Source: an uncultured Chthoniobacterales bacterium (lineage in GTDB: Bacteria > Verrucomicrobiota > Verrucomicrobiae > Chthoniobacterales > UBA10450). From it: a DNA stretch of 13,016 nt. Under the pieces are notes generated by a model. That model worked only from the letters and a program-made list of their open reading frames with translations, did not search any database and was not told where the DNA came from. The DNA is taken from positions 1-13,016 of the forward strand of contig CATPCN010000671.1 of NCBI GenBank assembly GCA_955652855.1, given 5' to 3'. Positions 1 to 8,388 of this stretch are shown here, piece after piece. Made by a program: the position numbers and the translations under genes. Numbering within the stretch: the first letter of the stretch is position 1; each line of letters opens with the position of its first letter.

Positions 1-210
1 AGTGGTAACCACACCCTTCATGTCGATGAGATCTTTGACTGCCAGGCGCAATTGTTTGCTGTTTTCAGGGGGCGGCCAGTAAACAATGAACGCGTGATCA
101 CGAGAACGATTTACCGGACGTTTCTGTGTAAAGGAGCAGGCACTGAAAAAACTCATCAGCAAAAGCCCAGGGAGAACACATTGGGCAATGACGCAGTGGC
201 GATTTTTCAT
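1..210 (-). CDS. Amidase-signature family protein, probable lipoprotein (N-terminal part, runs off left edge)
   Basis: Only the first 70 codons are in the window; the rest lies beyond base 1. Residues 1-24 look like a signal peptide: a basic start (MKNRH), a hydrophobic stretch (VLPGLLLMSFF), then FSAC with Cys25. That resembles a lipobox, although Phe at -3 is not canonical, so lipidation is likely rather than certain. Residues 56-70 (LAVKDLIDMKGVVTT) match the conserved block of amidase-signature hydrolases in which the Lys of VKD (here Lys59) belongs to the Ser-cisSer-Lys catalytic triad. The family hydrolyses amide bonds; the substrate cannot be told from this fragment. The Ser residues and glycine-rich core would lie off the window. 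The ATG overlaps the final stop of the upstream TolC remnant (ATGA, 207-210), suggesting former translational coupling. No Shine-Dalgarno sequence is seen. Confidence 0.66.
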   Translation of the reverse strand, partial: MKNRHCVIAQCVLPGLLLMSFFSACSFTQKRPVNRSRDHAFIVYWPPPENSKQLRLAVKDLIDMKGVVTT

Positions 211-779
211 TGTATCACATGCATCATGTTGCCGCCCAACGTCAATCCATAAATTTCGCGGCGACGTCCTGCTGTCAGATCGCGCAGATTGCGTTGCGCG
301 GTGATTCATTCGAGAAAACTGGCCTTCCCCGTCTCGTAGGCGAACTGATTGGCTTCGAACGCCTGACGCGCCTGAGAGACAAGCTTGTCTCGAAAAAGAT
401 CGACATGATGCTGTGCCGTGTGGATTTTTTGCAGCGCGTTGCGCAGCAAGGAGAGATTCCGCGTTTGTGCGCTCAAGCGCGTGTTGAGCGGCAGCGAGGT
501 TTTCCTTCGCCTCGCGAACAACCGCCGAGTATTTGCGCGGATTTACCCACGGCACGGCACGGTGAAGGAAATTCCGGCGTCGAGTTCGCGGGTCGCTTGC
601 GCACTGTCATTATACCGCTGCGCTTCAACTTTGACCGCGGGATCGAGAATCCAATTTCGGCGAGATAATTCTAGGCGCGACTTTTCCATCTCGACTCTAG
701 CCTGCGCGATCTTGATTTCGGGCCGGTTAGCAAGTGCGAGGGCGCGCGCTTCCGTAGTGCCAGCAAAAGGCAGTGAAAA
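207..779 (-). pseudogene. Decayed TolC-family outer-membrane efflux protein (C-terminal half only)
   Basis: Intact TolC/CusC-type outer-membrane factors are about 400-480 residues and form the exit duct of efflux pumps and type I secretion systems. Here about 190 residues remain. Segment A (about 779-562) reads TEARALALANRPEIKIAQAR and on to DAGISFTVP. Its frame then hits TAA at 543-545. Homology continues in a shifted frame (WVNPRKYSAVVREAKENLAA, about 553-480). It then returns to the first frame (LQKIHTAQHHVDLFRDKL, YETGKASFLE) and meets TGA at 306-308, after which ITAQRNLRDL is still recognisable. The reading ends at TGA 207-209. A tandem GGCAC GGCAC at 551-560 marks the first frame change and could be a 5-bp duplication. 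A compensating indel must lie around 465-495. The N-terminal half is absent; repeat-like sequence sits where it should be. Family assignment is solid; decay is seen directly, though assembly errors could account for single lesions. Confidence 0.75.
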
Positions 780-1030
780 AGTTCGCACGACTAATCGCGG
801 AGTTCGCTTGATTACTAAGGTGTAGCCCTGCTTAACTGCAGCAAAATAACGGGGAAGACACCGCCGAATCCTACCGGTGGAGCCATGCCCAGCATGGCGG
901 AAGCAATCTCTTAAGCGCGGGACGCGCAAAAATGGATCGCGCAAGGGGCGCAATCCTACCACTGGAGCCATTCGGAACATCGACTTGTCGTTCATGCTAC
1001 CATGCTTGAATGCAGAACCTCCACAGCGCA
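780..1030. other. Intergenic stretch between the TolC remnant and the DoxX gene
   Basis: This 251-bp divergent intergenic region replaces the missing N-terminal half of the TolC-family gene and should hold the promoter of the plus-strand operon. I see no convincing -35/-10 pair. Its middle part is a hairpin-rich block with two 20-bp direct repeats, listed separately. The minus-strand reading frame that continues through it (up to 1040) has no recognisable protein similarity and is probably chance. Confidence 0.5.
867..971. repeat. Hairpin-rich intergenic block with 20-bp direct repeats
   Basis: Two direct repeats, 867-886 and 952-971, share 18 of 20 bases (AATCCTACC, two variable bases, TGGAGCCAT), 85 bp apart. 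Between and across them are three short stem-loops. One is GCCATGC-CCA-GCATGGC at 882-898. The second is GCGCG-GGA-CGCGC at 915-927. The third is an 8-bp stem at 935-942/948-955 with a 5-base loop. The last has a C/A mismatch on the plus strand that becomes a G-U wobble on the minus-strand RNA, hinting that a minus-strand transcript may be the structured form. This resembles a non-coding dispersed intergenic repeat, but that is inference; only the repeats and palindromes are seen. Confidence 0.5.
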
Positions 1031-1426
1031 ATGGCAACAATTTTTATCCTGCAAATTCTCGTGTCCGCGTTTCTCGCGATCCTCTTTCTTCAATCGGGCA
1101 TTGATAAAATTCTCGATCGGCGCGGCAATCTCGAATGGCTTAAAGGACATTTCGCGAAAAGTCCGCTGGCTGGAATCGTGCCGTTAATGGTCACCGCGAT
1201 CACGCTTCTCGAAATTTCAGCCGGCGCTCTGAGCGCGATTGGGTGTGTGCTGCTAATTCTTAGTCGCGATTCCACTGTCGCATTTTACGGCACGATTATT
1301 TCCGCCATGTCGATCATCGCGCTGTTCTTCGGCCAGCGAATGGCAAAGGAATATGCGGGCGCGGCTGTGCTCGTTCCGTATTTTCTGCTGGCATTGAGCG
1401 CGATTTATCTGCTCGCGCAACGCTAG
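1031..1426 (+). CDS. DoxX-like integral membrane protein
   Basis: This is a 131-residue, strongly hydrophobic protein with about four membrane segments (roughly residues 4-22, 47-68, 83-100 and 110-128). The first segment runs into LQSGIDKILD, the typical DoxX-type motif at the end of helix 1. A short polar loop (GNLEWLKGHFAKSPLAG) and FGQRMAKEYAGAAVLVPYFL near the C-terminus also fit the DoxX/DoxD-like family, whose members are small four-helix inner-membrane proteins of mostly unknown function, some linked to thiosulfate/quinone oxidoreductases or redox stress. The ATG at 1031 is preferred over an in-frame ATG at 1010 because it places the hydrophobic segment right after the start; neither has a clear Shine-Dalgarno sequence. 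It lies 51 bp upstream of the TPR gene on the same strand and may open the operon. Confidence 0.78.
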   Translation: MATIFILQILVSAFLAILFLQSGIDKILDRRGNLEWLKGHFAKSPLAGIVPLMVTAITLLEISAGALSAIGCVLLILSRDSTVAFYGTIISAMSIIALFFGQRMAKEYAGAAVLVPYFLLALSAIYLLAQR

Positions 1427-1477
1427 CGCGAAAATGCTTGTCGCACTCTGCGGCTAAAGACAAGATCGACAATCTCA

Positions 1478-2857
1478 TTGCGCATACTCGCGATCGCTGT
1501 TTTTGCGTTGTGCTGGAGTGGCAGCTCAGTGCGGGCGGCGGCCCCGCAACTCGCCGCATTGCGCGCACAACTCGATGCGGCGGAAGAGGCCAGCGACAAG
1601 GAAGCGACGGCCGAACTGAGCCGGCGTATCCTGGAAATCGCGCCGACTGATTCGGCGATTTGGAAAAAGCTCGCCGTCACGCAGCTTCGATTGAAAGATT
1701 TCGACCGCTGCGGCGCGACGCTCGATCGATGGGAGAAAACGGTAAAACCCCGGCCGACTGTCATCGAAGATTTTCGGGGCGATCTCGCTTTCGAACTCAA
1801 GAATTACGCCGAGGCAGAGCGACACTGGCTCGCATTTATTGCGACGAAACCGAAGCGCGATGAGAGCGTGGAGACATACGAAAAGCTCGCCGATCTTTGC
1901 GTCTTGCAGTCGCGTTGGAGCGAGAATTTGGAATTTCGCAATCGCATCATCGCGCTCAAAGACACGGCGGCGAACCGCGTGACGCGCGCGACGGCGTTTC
2001 TGCGACTTCATCGTTGGGACGAAGCGTACATCGACATAAAAAAAGCGAACGCGCTCGATCCGTCGGACGAGATGGTAAAAGAATGGTTGCCGCAATTTGA
2101 GCGGCTCGAAGAGTTCTTGCCGCGCATCAAGGCGCTCGATGCGCAGATTGCAAAATCGCCTAACGATATCGCTATGCTGCTCGATCGCGCGCGCAGTTTC
2201 ACACTGGCCGATCGTCCTCTGCTCGCGCTGGAAGATTGCCAGCAGGCGATAAAACTTCAGCCCGCCTCTATGCGGGCACGCATCCAAACCGCGGAAGCTC
2301 TGCTCGACAATAATCGCGCCGAGGATGCAGCGAAATTGCAAGTCGGCCGCCGGCTTGCGCGCGGAGCTAACAAACATGTGAGCGAACAAGCCCTGCGCCA
2401 GCTCGGCGCAGCGGACGCGCTGCTCTTGCGAAATCCTAAAGATGCGGATGCGCTTGCGCTCCGCGCAAAAATTTTGCGCGAACTGCAACAATTCACGCTC
2501 TCGCTAGCGGACGCGCGCGCCGCGTTGGCAATCAATGATAAATCTGCAGCCGCGCACTTTGAGGCTGCACACGACTTTGTTGAATTGAACCAGCCCAAAG
2601 ATGCCATCATGCACGCGCGCACTGCCACCGAATTGGATCCAAATGATCCGGTGAAGTGGTGCTTTCGCGGCATGCTCGAAGCGCAACGCGCGAATTTTGC
2701 GGCGGCGATCGATGCGCAAACTCATTCGCTTGCATTGCAAGAGTCCCTTCTCGCGCTGCAGGAGCGAGAGCACTGCGAACGCCGGATCGGGAAGATCAAC
2801 GAGGCCGATGTCGATCTTCGCAGGATCCGCGAATTGGCGCCCGAACAAAAAGAATGA
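1478..2857 (+). CDS. Secreted TPR-repeat protein encoded upstream of alpha-2-macroglobulin
   Basis: A 459-residue protein with a signal peptide (residues 1-20, hydrophobic core ILAIAVFALCW, probable cleavage after VRA) and no lipobox, so it is probably periplasmic. The mature part is almost entirely helical and contains tetratricopeptide-like units. The clearest are about residues 166-195, 229-263, 323-356, 357-390 (ending ATELDPNDP) and 391-424, with the usual Ala/Leu spacing and LxP turn between units. TPR proteins serve as protein-binding scaffolds; no catalytic motif is visible. The start is a TTG at 1478, the only initiator that puts the signal peptide at the N-terminus, since a stop lies in frame at 1424-1426. 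The TGA overlaps the A2M start (ATGA, 2854-2857), so the two are probably translated together. A role as partner or assembly factor for the A2M/PbpC pair is inferred from position only. Confidence 0.82.
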   Translation: MRILAIAVFALCWSGSSVRAAAPQLAALRAQLDAAEEASDKEATAELSRRILEIAPTDSAIWKKLAVTQLRLKDFDRCGATLDRWEKTVKPRPTVIEDFRGDLAFELKNYAEAERHWLAFIATKPKRDESVETYEKLADLCVLQSRWSENLEFRNRIIALKDTAANRVTRATAFLRLHRWDEAYIDIKKANALDPSDEMVKEWLPQFERLEEFLPRIKALDAQIAKSPNDIAMLLDRARSFTLADRPLLALEDCQQAIKLQPASMRARIQTAEALLDNNRAEDAAKLQVGRRLARGANKHVSEQALRQLGAADALLLRNPKDADALALRAKILRELQQFTLSLADARAALAINDKSAAAHFEAAHDFVELNQPKDAIMHARTATELDPNDPVKWCFRGMLEAQRANFAAAIDAQTHSLALQESLLALQEREHCERRIGKINEADVDLRRIRELAPEQKE

Positions 2858-5800
2858 AACACGCAATTCTCACCGGTATTTCGCTTTTCGCGGTCTGCCA
2901 TTTAGCGCTCGCCGCCGAAGATGAAGGCGAGAAGAAATCGAACGCGAAGCCCGATGCCGGCGGCGTCGTGCTCGAGCCGTCCGAGGGAAAAATCGCCGCG
3001 GGCGACGAAATCACAATCACGTTTCCGGGAGCAATGGTCGCTGTCGATCTTATCGATGAAGGCGATCAGGCGTGTCCATTTATTAGTGAGCCAAAACTCG
3101 AAGGGACGTTTCTTTGGAAGAGTCAGACTGAAGGCGTTTTCACCGTCACTGATGTCGCGACTGATGCGACGCATCGGTTGAAGCTTGCCCCCGGACTAAA
3201 AGACGCCGCCGGCAAACCGTTCGTTGTAAAAGATTGGAGCGCCGAATTCACGACGCCAGCCTACGCCATCACGACGGACTTCACTGAGAAAGAACAGTTG
3301 TCCGCGAGCCCGCAAATTTATCTCGATTCAACTTATTCGGTCCGACTGACGGAAGCGGCCGAGCACATTTATTTTCAAGATCGAGATTCGCATGAGCGAC
3401 TTCCGGTCGAAGTCATTTTGACTGATAACGAAAAAACGACGAGCACGCCGGAAGCGAAAGAGTTCCGAGCCGGGCCGCGGAATCCGGTGCCGGTCGGCCA
3501 TACCTACGACCTGATCGTGAATGGGTTACTCGATGCGAAAAATCACAAGCCGCTTCCGTATTTGCAAGTGGTGCCCGCGGGAAAAACCGAACCGCTGAAG
3601 ATCGAATGGGTGGGTGCGTTCAATCATGCGCTCGATGAGCCTTCGATCCGCATCAAGTTCAACGACAACATCGATCCCGAGCAAGCGACGCCGGAAAAAA
3701 TTCATGTCGATCCTGCCGTGAAGGAAATGAAGCTTCTCGCAAGTGGCGACGAAATTCAGGTCACCGGCGAGTTCGACACGGCGCAGCATTACAAAGTCAC
3801 GATCTCGCCTGAACTGAAAGGCGCCCGCGAATACGGGCTCGCCGCCGAATCGCATTGGGCGGCGACGTTCCACGCGATTGAGCCATGCGTCGTTTTTCCG
3901 TCCTCGCAAATCTTTGCGCGCGCGCGTCAAGAGTTGCGCTTCGCATTTTTCCAAATCAACACGCCGCAGGTGACGTGGAAGCTCGCGCGGATTCCGGCAG
4001 AGAAACTGCCGGTGGTGACATCGCGCGTGAGCGAGTTTATGAGGGACGCGATCGATCCGGTAACCGGCGAGCACATTGAAGATCCGCGCACCGGTTTTAC
4101 AAAACAATTTCCCACTGAGTTGCTCGTTGACGCATTCCAACTGCCGGTGACTGCAACCGGGACGACCGACGCGACCAGCGGCGACGCTACAGCGCGACGT
4201 GAGATCCGCTGCGCTCCGCCCGCGAAAGAGGCACTGGCCGGCGCGTATCTTTTGGAAGCGAGCGCAACACTTCCGGACGGCCGAGTCGTGGGAAACCGCA
4301 CGATCATTTGCGTGAGCGATTACCTGCTCACGCAAAAGCGAACGCCCACCACAGTAATCATGCGCCTCGCGAAAATGTCCGACGCGAGTTCAGTCGCGGG
4401 CGTGACGGTGCGCGCGGTGACCAGCGAAAACATCGAGATCGCCCGCGCGGTGACCGATGAAAAAGGAATCGCACGCTTCGTTCGCGAAACGCTTTTCCCA
4501 AAGAAAGGTAAGAGCGCACATCTCTTCATCGCGGACACAGCGAATGGACCGGCCCTGCAATACACTGAAGCCAACTCGTTCTCATCCGGTACCGATTCCA
4601 GCCGCGAAGTAAGGAAACCGCACGCGGAAATCATTACCGATCGCAATCTTTACCGGCCGGGACAGACGGTGAAGATGAAAGGAATTGTGCGCGATGTTAC
4701 TCAGGCCGGACTCGCGATTCCATCCTCTGCTGATGCGCACTGGCGCGTCATGCAAGCTGATGGCTCTCGTGTTGTCGGCGAAGGCAATGTGATGCTTTCG
4801 CCTTACGGCGGATGGGAAGCCGAATGGAGCGTGCCAGCAAAAGCGAAGCTCGGACAGTACGAGATTCATTGTCGGGTGGGCGAACAAGATTACGAAGGCT
4901 CCACTTCGATCAGCGTCGAAGAATATCGCGTGCCTCTATTTTCGGTAGTTGTCGAAGCAACGACTCCGGAAGTCGGCACGACTGCACATGCGCACGTTTC
5001 CTCCGCATATTTTCACGGCGCGCCAAACGTCGGCGCGCGCGTGCATTGGAAAGCAATCTGGACTGCGACGGCTGATTCATCCGAGTCTGCCAGCGATAGC
5101 GGCGAGAACTTTTACAAACACAGGTATAACTCTTACGCCGAAGTCGGTCCGCGTCTCGATCCGGATAACGAGGAGGAGAAAATCGTCGAGGGCGACGCGC
5201 AGCTCGACGCGCATGGCTTTGCGACCATCCCATGTGCATCGCCATACAAAGATAACGCTGCGGTCGGTCGCGTGAGTGTTGTCTGGCGCGCCGATGTCAC
5301 CTCGCTCGACGGTCAGACGCTCACCGGCGGAGACATGGGAATACTTTTTTCGGCGGAAGCGCGCCTCGGTGTTCGCGCGATCGAACAAGCTAACAAACCA
5401 GCTGGAGTGAAGGTCAACATCGACGCGCTCGATTCCAAAGACGGAAAACTAAACGACGTTGTCGTTCATGCCGATTTGTTTCACGTCACGACAAAGTCCG
5501 TCAAAGAACAGGTTGCGCCGTTTGTCTATCGCTATCGCAACACCGATCAGTTTGCGAAAGTCGCATCGCAGGAATCGAAAACACCTGCTGAGCTTATCTT
5601 CCCGACGAGCGAGACAGGCCGTTATGTCGTTGCTGTCACTGCGCCAAAAATTAAAACGCCGCTCGTCAGCGACGAAACAACTGTCACTGGCGAAAAACCG
5701 ACTGAGTTGCCGGTGCAGAACGAGAGCACATTCAAGATCGAGCATCGGCCGGAGCCGTTTGTACCCGGTGAGCAAGCCGTGTTCACCACGCAAGCGCCAT

Positions 5801-8388
5801 TCGGCGGCGGCGCCTGGGTTTCAGTCGAGACGGACGAAATGCTCGATACGTTTCTCACTCCGGTGAAGGGCAACGCCGGCCGAATCGAAGTCACGATCAG
5901 AAAAGAATATGCGCCCAACGCGACTGTCTCGATTTATCTCGTTAAGCCCGGTGGCGACAAAGAACTTCCACGCGAACGCTTCGCTTATTCGGACATCATT
6001 GTGCGCCGGCCGGAGCGCGAATTAAAAATCGAGCCGCATCTTTCCAGCGCGACCGCGAAGCCAGGCGACATGATCCGCGGCGAAGTGCGCGCGACTTCTG
6101 AAGCGAAACCCATCGCTGATGTCGATCTTGTCGTTTTCGCGGTTGACGACGCGGTGCTCACACTGGGCGACTGGCATATGCCGGAACTTGGTCTGCAATT
6201 TTATCCCGCTAATCATTTTGGAGTTCGGACGTACGAAGCGCTGCACGGTTACATCGACGACATCGCAAAGCTGAGCTTAACGCAAAAAGGATTTATCATC
6301 GGCGGCGGAGGTGAAGAAGCGGTCCCGAATGTAAAAAATGTGCGAAAGGAATTTCGCACGCTCGCATTTTGGCAAGGCAGCTTGAAAACCGGCGCCGATG
6401 GAAAAGCGACGTTCGAGTTTCCCGCGCCCGATAACCTAACGACTTATCGCATCGTCGCAGTTGGTCAGACGAAGACGCATCAATTCGGGGGCGATGCGAG
6501 GCAAACGGTAAAAATTTCCAAGCCGCTCCTGATCGATCTCGCGCTACCCCGTTTTCTGCGCGATGGCGACGAAGTCGAACTGCGCGCGGTTGTGCGCGAA
6601 AGCTTTACCGATAACGATGACGTCGTGGTGCGCTGCGTGACCGACGGCAGTTGCAAATTGGTCAATGGCGACAGCGCGACTCAATCCGCACATCGCGATG
6701 CTCCGACGGTGTTCCGCTTCAAAGCGAAAGTGTCCGATGTCGATCTAACGCCGACCAAGATCCGGTTCGAAGCAACATCAAAATCGAACAGCAAAATGTC
6801 GGACGCGGTCGAAATCACGTTGCCGGTGCAGCCGCCGACAATCATTCGCAAGGAAAGTGTGGCGGGCCCGTTCGCCGGCCCGCAATTCGATGCACACCGT
6901 GTCATGCCCGAACCATGGAAACGCGAGCGCGGCAAACTCAGCGCCACGATTTCGACAACGCCATGGTTTCCAAAAATCGCCGGCCTTCCCGTCATCCTCG
7001 AATATCCGCACGGCTGCTTCGAACAAATCTCGACGAAACTTTTGGGCTACAGTTTGCTCGCGAACCTGCTCGCGTATTTGCCGGACGCGCAGGAACGCGA
7101 TGCCGAATATCGCGCGACTCTTGAACGCGGCATGAAACAGTTCGCCGATTCGCTCCTGCCTGACGGATCGCTTCCTTACTGGCCCGGCAACGAAACGGGC
7201 AACAACTTCGTGACCTGTCAGGCGCTTTGGTCGGTGAACGAATCGATCAACGCCGGATTCGAAGCGCACGCAGATTTGCAGGCGAAACTTGGCGCTGCGC
7301 TCAAGAAAATCGTGAAAGCGCAAGTCCCAGCGTCGCGATTTGAAAAATGTTTTGCGCTCTTTGTGCTCACGCAATCGAAGAGCGATGACGATTTCGCCAG
7401 CGAGTCGCAGGAATTATATTTGCATCGCAACGAGACCGGTGACGAAGAACGTGCGTTGCTCGCCATCGCGTTACATCGACAAAACATCATGGCGCGCGAA
7501 CAGCAGCAGTTGCTGCATGAAATTGATGCGCCGATCAAAGAGCGCGCATTTAATCCGGCGACGTTTACATCGACAACCCGCGCCGAAGCAATCTGCGCAC
7601 TCGCCTTCGATACGATCGCGCCGTCGATTTGGACAAAAGAGAAAAAGCAGCGCGTGCGCGACCGCATGTTGGCGCTGATGAGTTCATCCGCATCGCTCTC
7701 GACGCAGGAAAATCTCTGGCTGCTTCTCGCCTTCAAATCGATGCTCGGCGCGGAAAATGCCGGGGAGCTGCACGCGACCGAACCGCCTGGCGTGCTTTCG
7801 AAGAACAATCGCTCCGCCGCTTGGATCGACAGAAAAATCGGAGACCCACTCGTTGTCAACGGACTGAATCAAGGCGCGCTAACATTTTTGATGCAGGCCG
7901 AATACTCGACCGATGAAGTCGACATGGACCGAGTCGATCGCGGATTTCGTCTTGAGCGCGTCGTTCACAATCTGACGGACGCGAAACGCGTCGGCACAGC
8001 GGATGCGCCCTTGAAACTCGGCGATCAACTGCTCATCACGTACCGGCTAAACACGCGGAAGCTTCAGAATTATGTCGCGCTGGAAGATGCGCTGCCGGCC
8101 GGTTTGGAAGTTGTGAATCCGAATCTCGCACTGGTCGGCAAGTTCTTCGAGCTTCCACCGACCGATCCACATGATCGTTTGCTCGGGCTGTCACATTCCG
8201 AAATGCGTGATCGTTCGACGCTCCTTTATTTTGACACTGTCGATCCAGGCTCCGCAACGTATTCGGTTTTGGCGCGCGCAACCGCGGCCGGCAGGTTCCG
8301 CTGGCCCGCAACGCAAGTCGAACCGATGTACGACAGCCGCTTCTCGGGATTGTCGCCTTCGAGTATATGCGTCGTGTCGGGCGAATAG
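2854..8388 (+). CDS. Bacterial alpha-2-macroglobulin with thioester (YfhM type)
   Basis: An 1844-residue exported protein of the alpha-2-macroglobulin family, which traps proteases: cleavage of a bait region triggers a conformational change and a reactive thioester bonds the attacker. Residues 1-20 are a signal peptide (cleavage LALA/AED). Beta-rich MG-type domains follow, including the MG2 signature (NLYRPGQTVKMKG, about 598-610). The bait-region domain contains VFAVDDAVLTLGDW (from about 1094) and a likely exposed bait around 1132-1168, including GGGG at about 1150. The central A2M domain begins near FWQGSLKTGADGKATFEF (1172) and includes PDNLTTYR. The thioester is CFEQ at 1388-1391 within YPHGCFEQ. 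A helical thioester domain follows to about 1680, then a C-terminal receptor-binding-like MG domain (about 1740-1844). It is longer than E. coli YfhM (about 1650). It overlaps the TPR gene by 4 bp and pbpC by 22 bp. Unlike YfhM it lacks a lipobox, so it may be soluble in the periplasm. Confidence 0.93.
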   Translation: MKHAILTGISLFAVCHLALAAEDEGEKKSNAKPDAGGVVLEPSEGKIAAGDEITITFPGAMVAVDLIDEGDQACPFISEPKLEGTFLWKSQTEGVFTVTDVATDATHRLKLAPGLKDAAGKPFVVKDWSAEFTTPAYAITTDFTEKEQLSASPQIYLDSTYSVRLTEAAEHIYFQDRDSHERLPVEVILTDNEKTTSTPEAKEFRAGPRNPVPVGHTYDLIVNGLLDAKNHKPLPYLQVVPAGKTEPLKIEWVGAFNHALDEPSIRIKFNDNIDPEQATPEKIHVDPAVKEMKLLASGDEIQVTGEFDTAQHYKVTISPELKGAREYGLAAESHWAATFHAIEPCVVFPSSQIFARARQELRFAFFQINTPQVTWKLARIPAEKLPVVTSRVSEFMRDAIDPVTGEHIEDPRTGFTKQFPTELLVDAFQLPVTATGTTDATSGDATARREIRCAPPAKEALAGAYLLEASATLPDGRVVGNRTIICVSDYLLTQKRTPTTVIMRLAKMSDASSVAGVTVRAVTSENIEIARAVTDEKGIARFVRETLFPKKGKSAHLFIADTANGPALQYTEANSFSSGTDSSREVRKPHAEIITDRNLYRPGQTVKMKGIVRDVTQAGLAIPSSADAHWRVMQADGSRVVGEGNVMLSPYGGWEAEWSVPAKAKLGQYEIHCRVGEQDYEGSTSISVEEYRVPLFSVVVEATTPEVGTTAHAHVSSAYFHGAPNVGARVHWKAIWTATADSSESASDSGENFYKHRYNSYAEVGPRLDPDNEEEKIVEGDAQLDAHGFATIPCASPYKDNAAVGRVSVVWRADVTSLDGQTLTGGDMGILFSAEARLGVRAIEQANKPAGVKVNIDALDSKDGKLNDVVVHADLFHVTTKSVKEQVAPFVYRYRNTDQFAKVASQESKTPAELIFPTSETGRYVVAVTAPKIKTPLVSDETTVTGEKPTELPVQNESTFKIEHRPEPFVPGEQAVFTTQAPFGGGAWVSVETDEMLDTFLTPVKGNAGRIEVTIRKEYAPNATVSIYLVKPGGDKELPRERFAYSDIIVRRPERELKIEPHLSSATAKPGDMIRGEVRATSEAKPIADVDLVVFAVDDAVLTLGDWHMPELGLQFYPANHFGVRTYEALHGYIDDIAKLSLTQKGFIIGGGGEEAVPNVKNVRKEFRTLAFWQGSLKTGADGKATFEFPAPDNLTTYRIVAVGQTKTHQFGGDARQTVKISKPLLIDLALPRFLRDGDEVELRAVVRESFTDNDDVVVRCVTDGSCKLVNGDSATQSAHRDAPTVFRFKAKVSDVDLTPTKIRFEATSKSNSKMSDAVEITLPVQPPTIIRKESVAGPFAGPQFDAHRVMPEPWKRERGKLSATISTTPWFPKIAGLPVILEYPHGCFEQISTKLLGYSLLANLLAYLPDAQERDAEYRATLERGMKQFADSLLPDGSLPYWPGNETGNNFVTCQALWSVNESINAGFEAHADLQAKLGAALKKIVKAQVPASRFEKCFALFVLTQSKSDDDFASESQELYLHRNETGDEERALLAIALHRQNIMAREQQQLLHEIDAPIKERAFNPATFTSTTRAEAICALAFDTIAPSIWTKEKKQRVRDRMLALMSSSASLSTQENLWLLLAFKSMLGAENAGELHATEPPGVLSKNNRSAAWIDRKIGDPLVVNGLNQGALTFLMQAEYSTDEVDMDRVDRGFRLERVVHNLTDAKRVGTADAPLKLGDQLLITYRLNTRKLQNYVALEDALPAGLEVVNPNLALVGKFFELPPTDPHDRLLGLSHSEMRDRSTLLYFDTVDPGSATYSVLARATAAGRFRWPATQVEPMYDSRFSGLSPSSICVVSGE

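Noticed and set aside
210..825. Plus-strand open frames across the TolC remnant
   Set aside because: They are the reverse side of recognisable TolC-family sequence and have no similarity of their own.
933..972. tRNA-like 3' end (AATCCTACC..TGGAGCCA), possibly an attachment site
   Set aside because: The T-loop lacks TTC, no acceptor partner or anticodon arm can be drawn, and no integrase is in the window.
1526..2491. Long minus-strand open frame opposite the TPR gene
   Set aside because: Arg/Phe-rich translation with no family similarity, fully antisense to a gene with a clear signal peptide and TPR units; an effect of codon bias.
2656..2853. Upstream in-frame start extending the A2M by 66 residues
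   Set aside because: It would overlap the TPR gene by about 200 bp and bury the signal peptide that begins at the ATG at 2854.
3526..4335. Long minus-strand open frame opposite the A2M gene
   Set aside because: Low-complexity Arg-rich translation with no motif, inside a confident coding region on the other strand.
6778..7374. Minus-strand open frame opposite the A2M thioester region
   Set aside because: Antisense to the conserved CFEQ region; no recognisable product.
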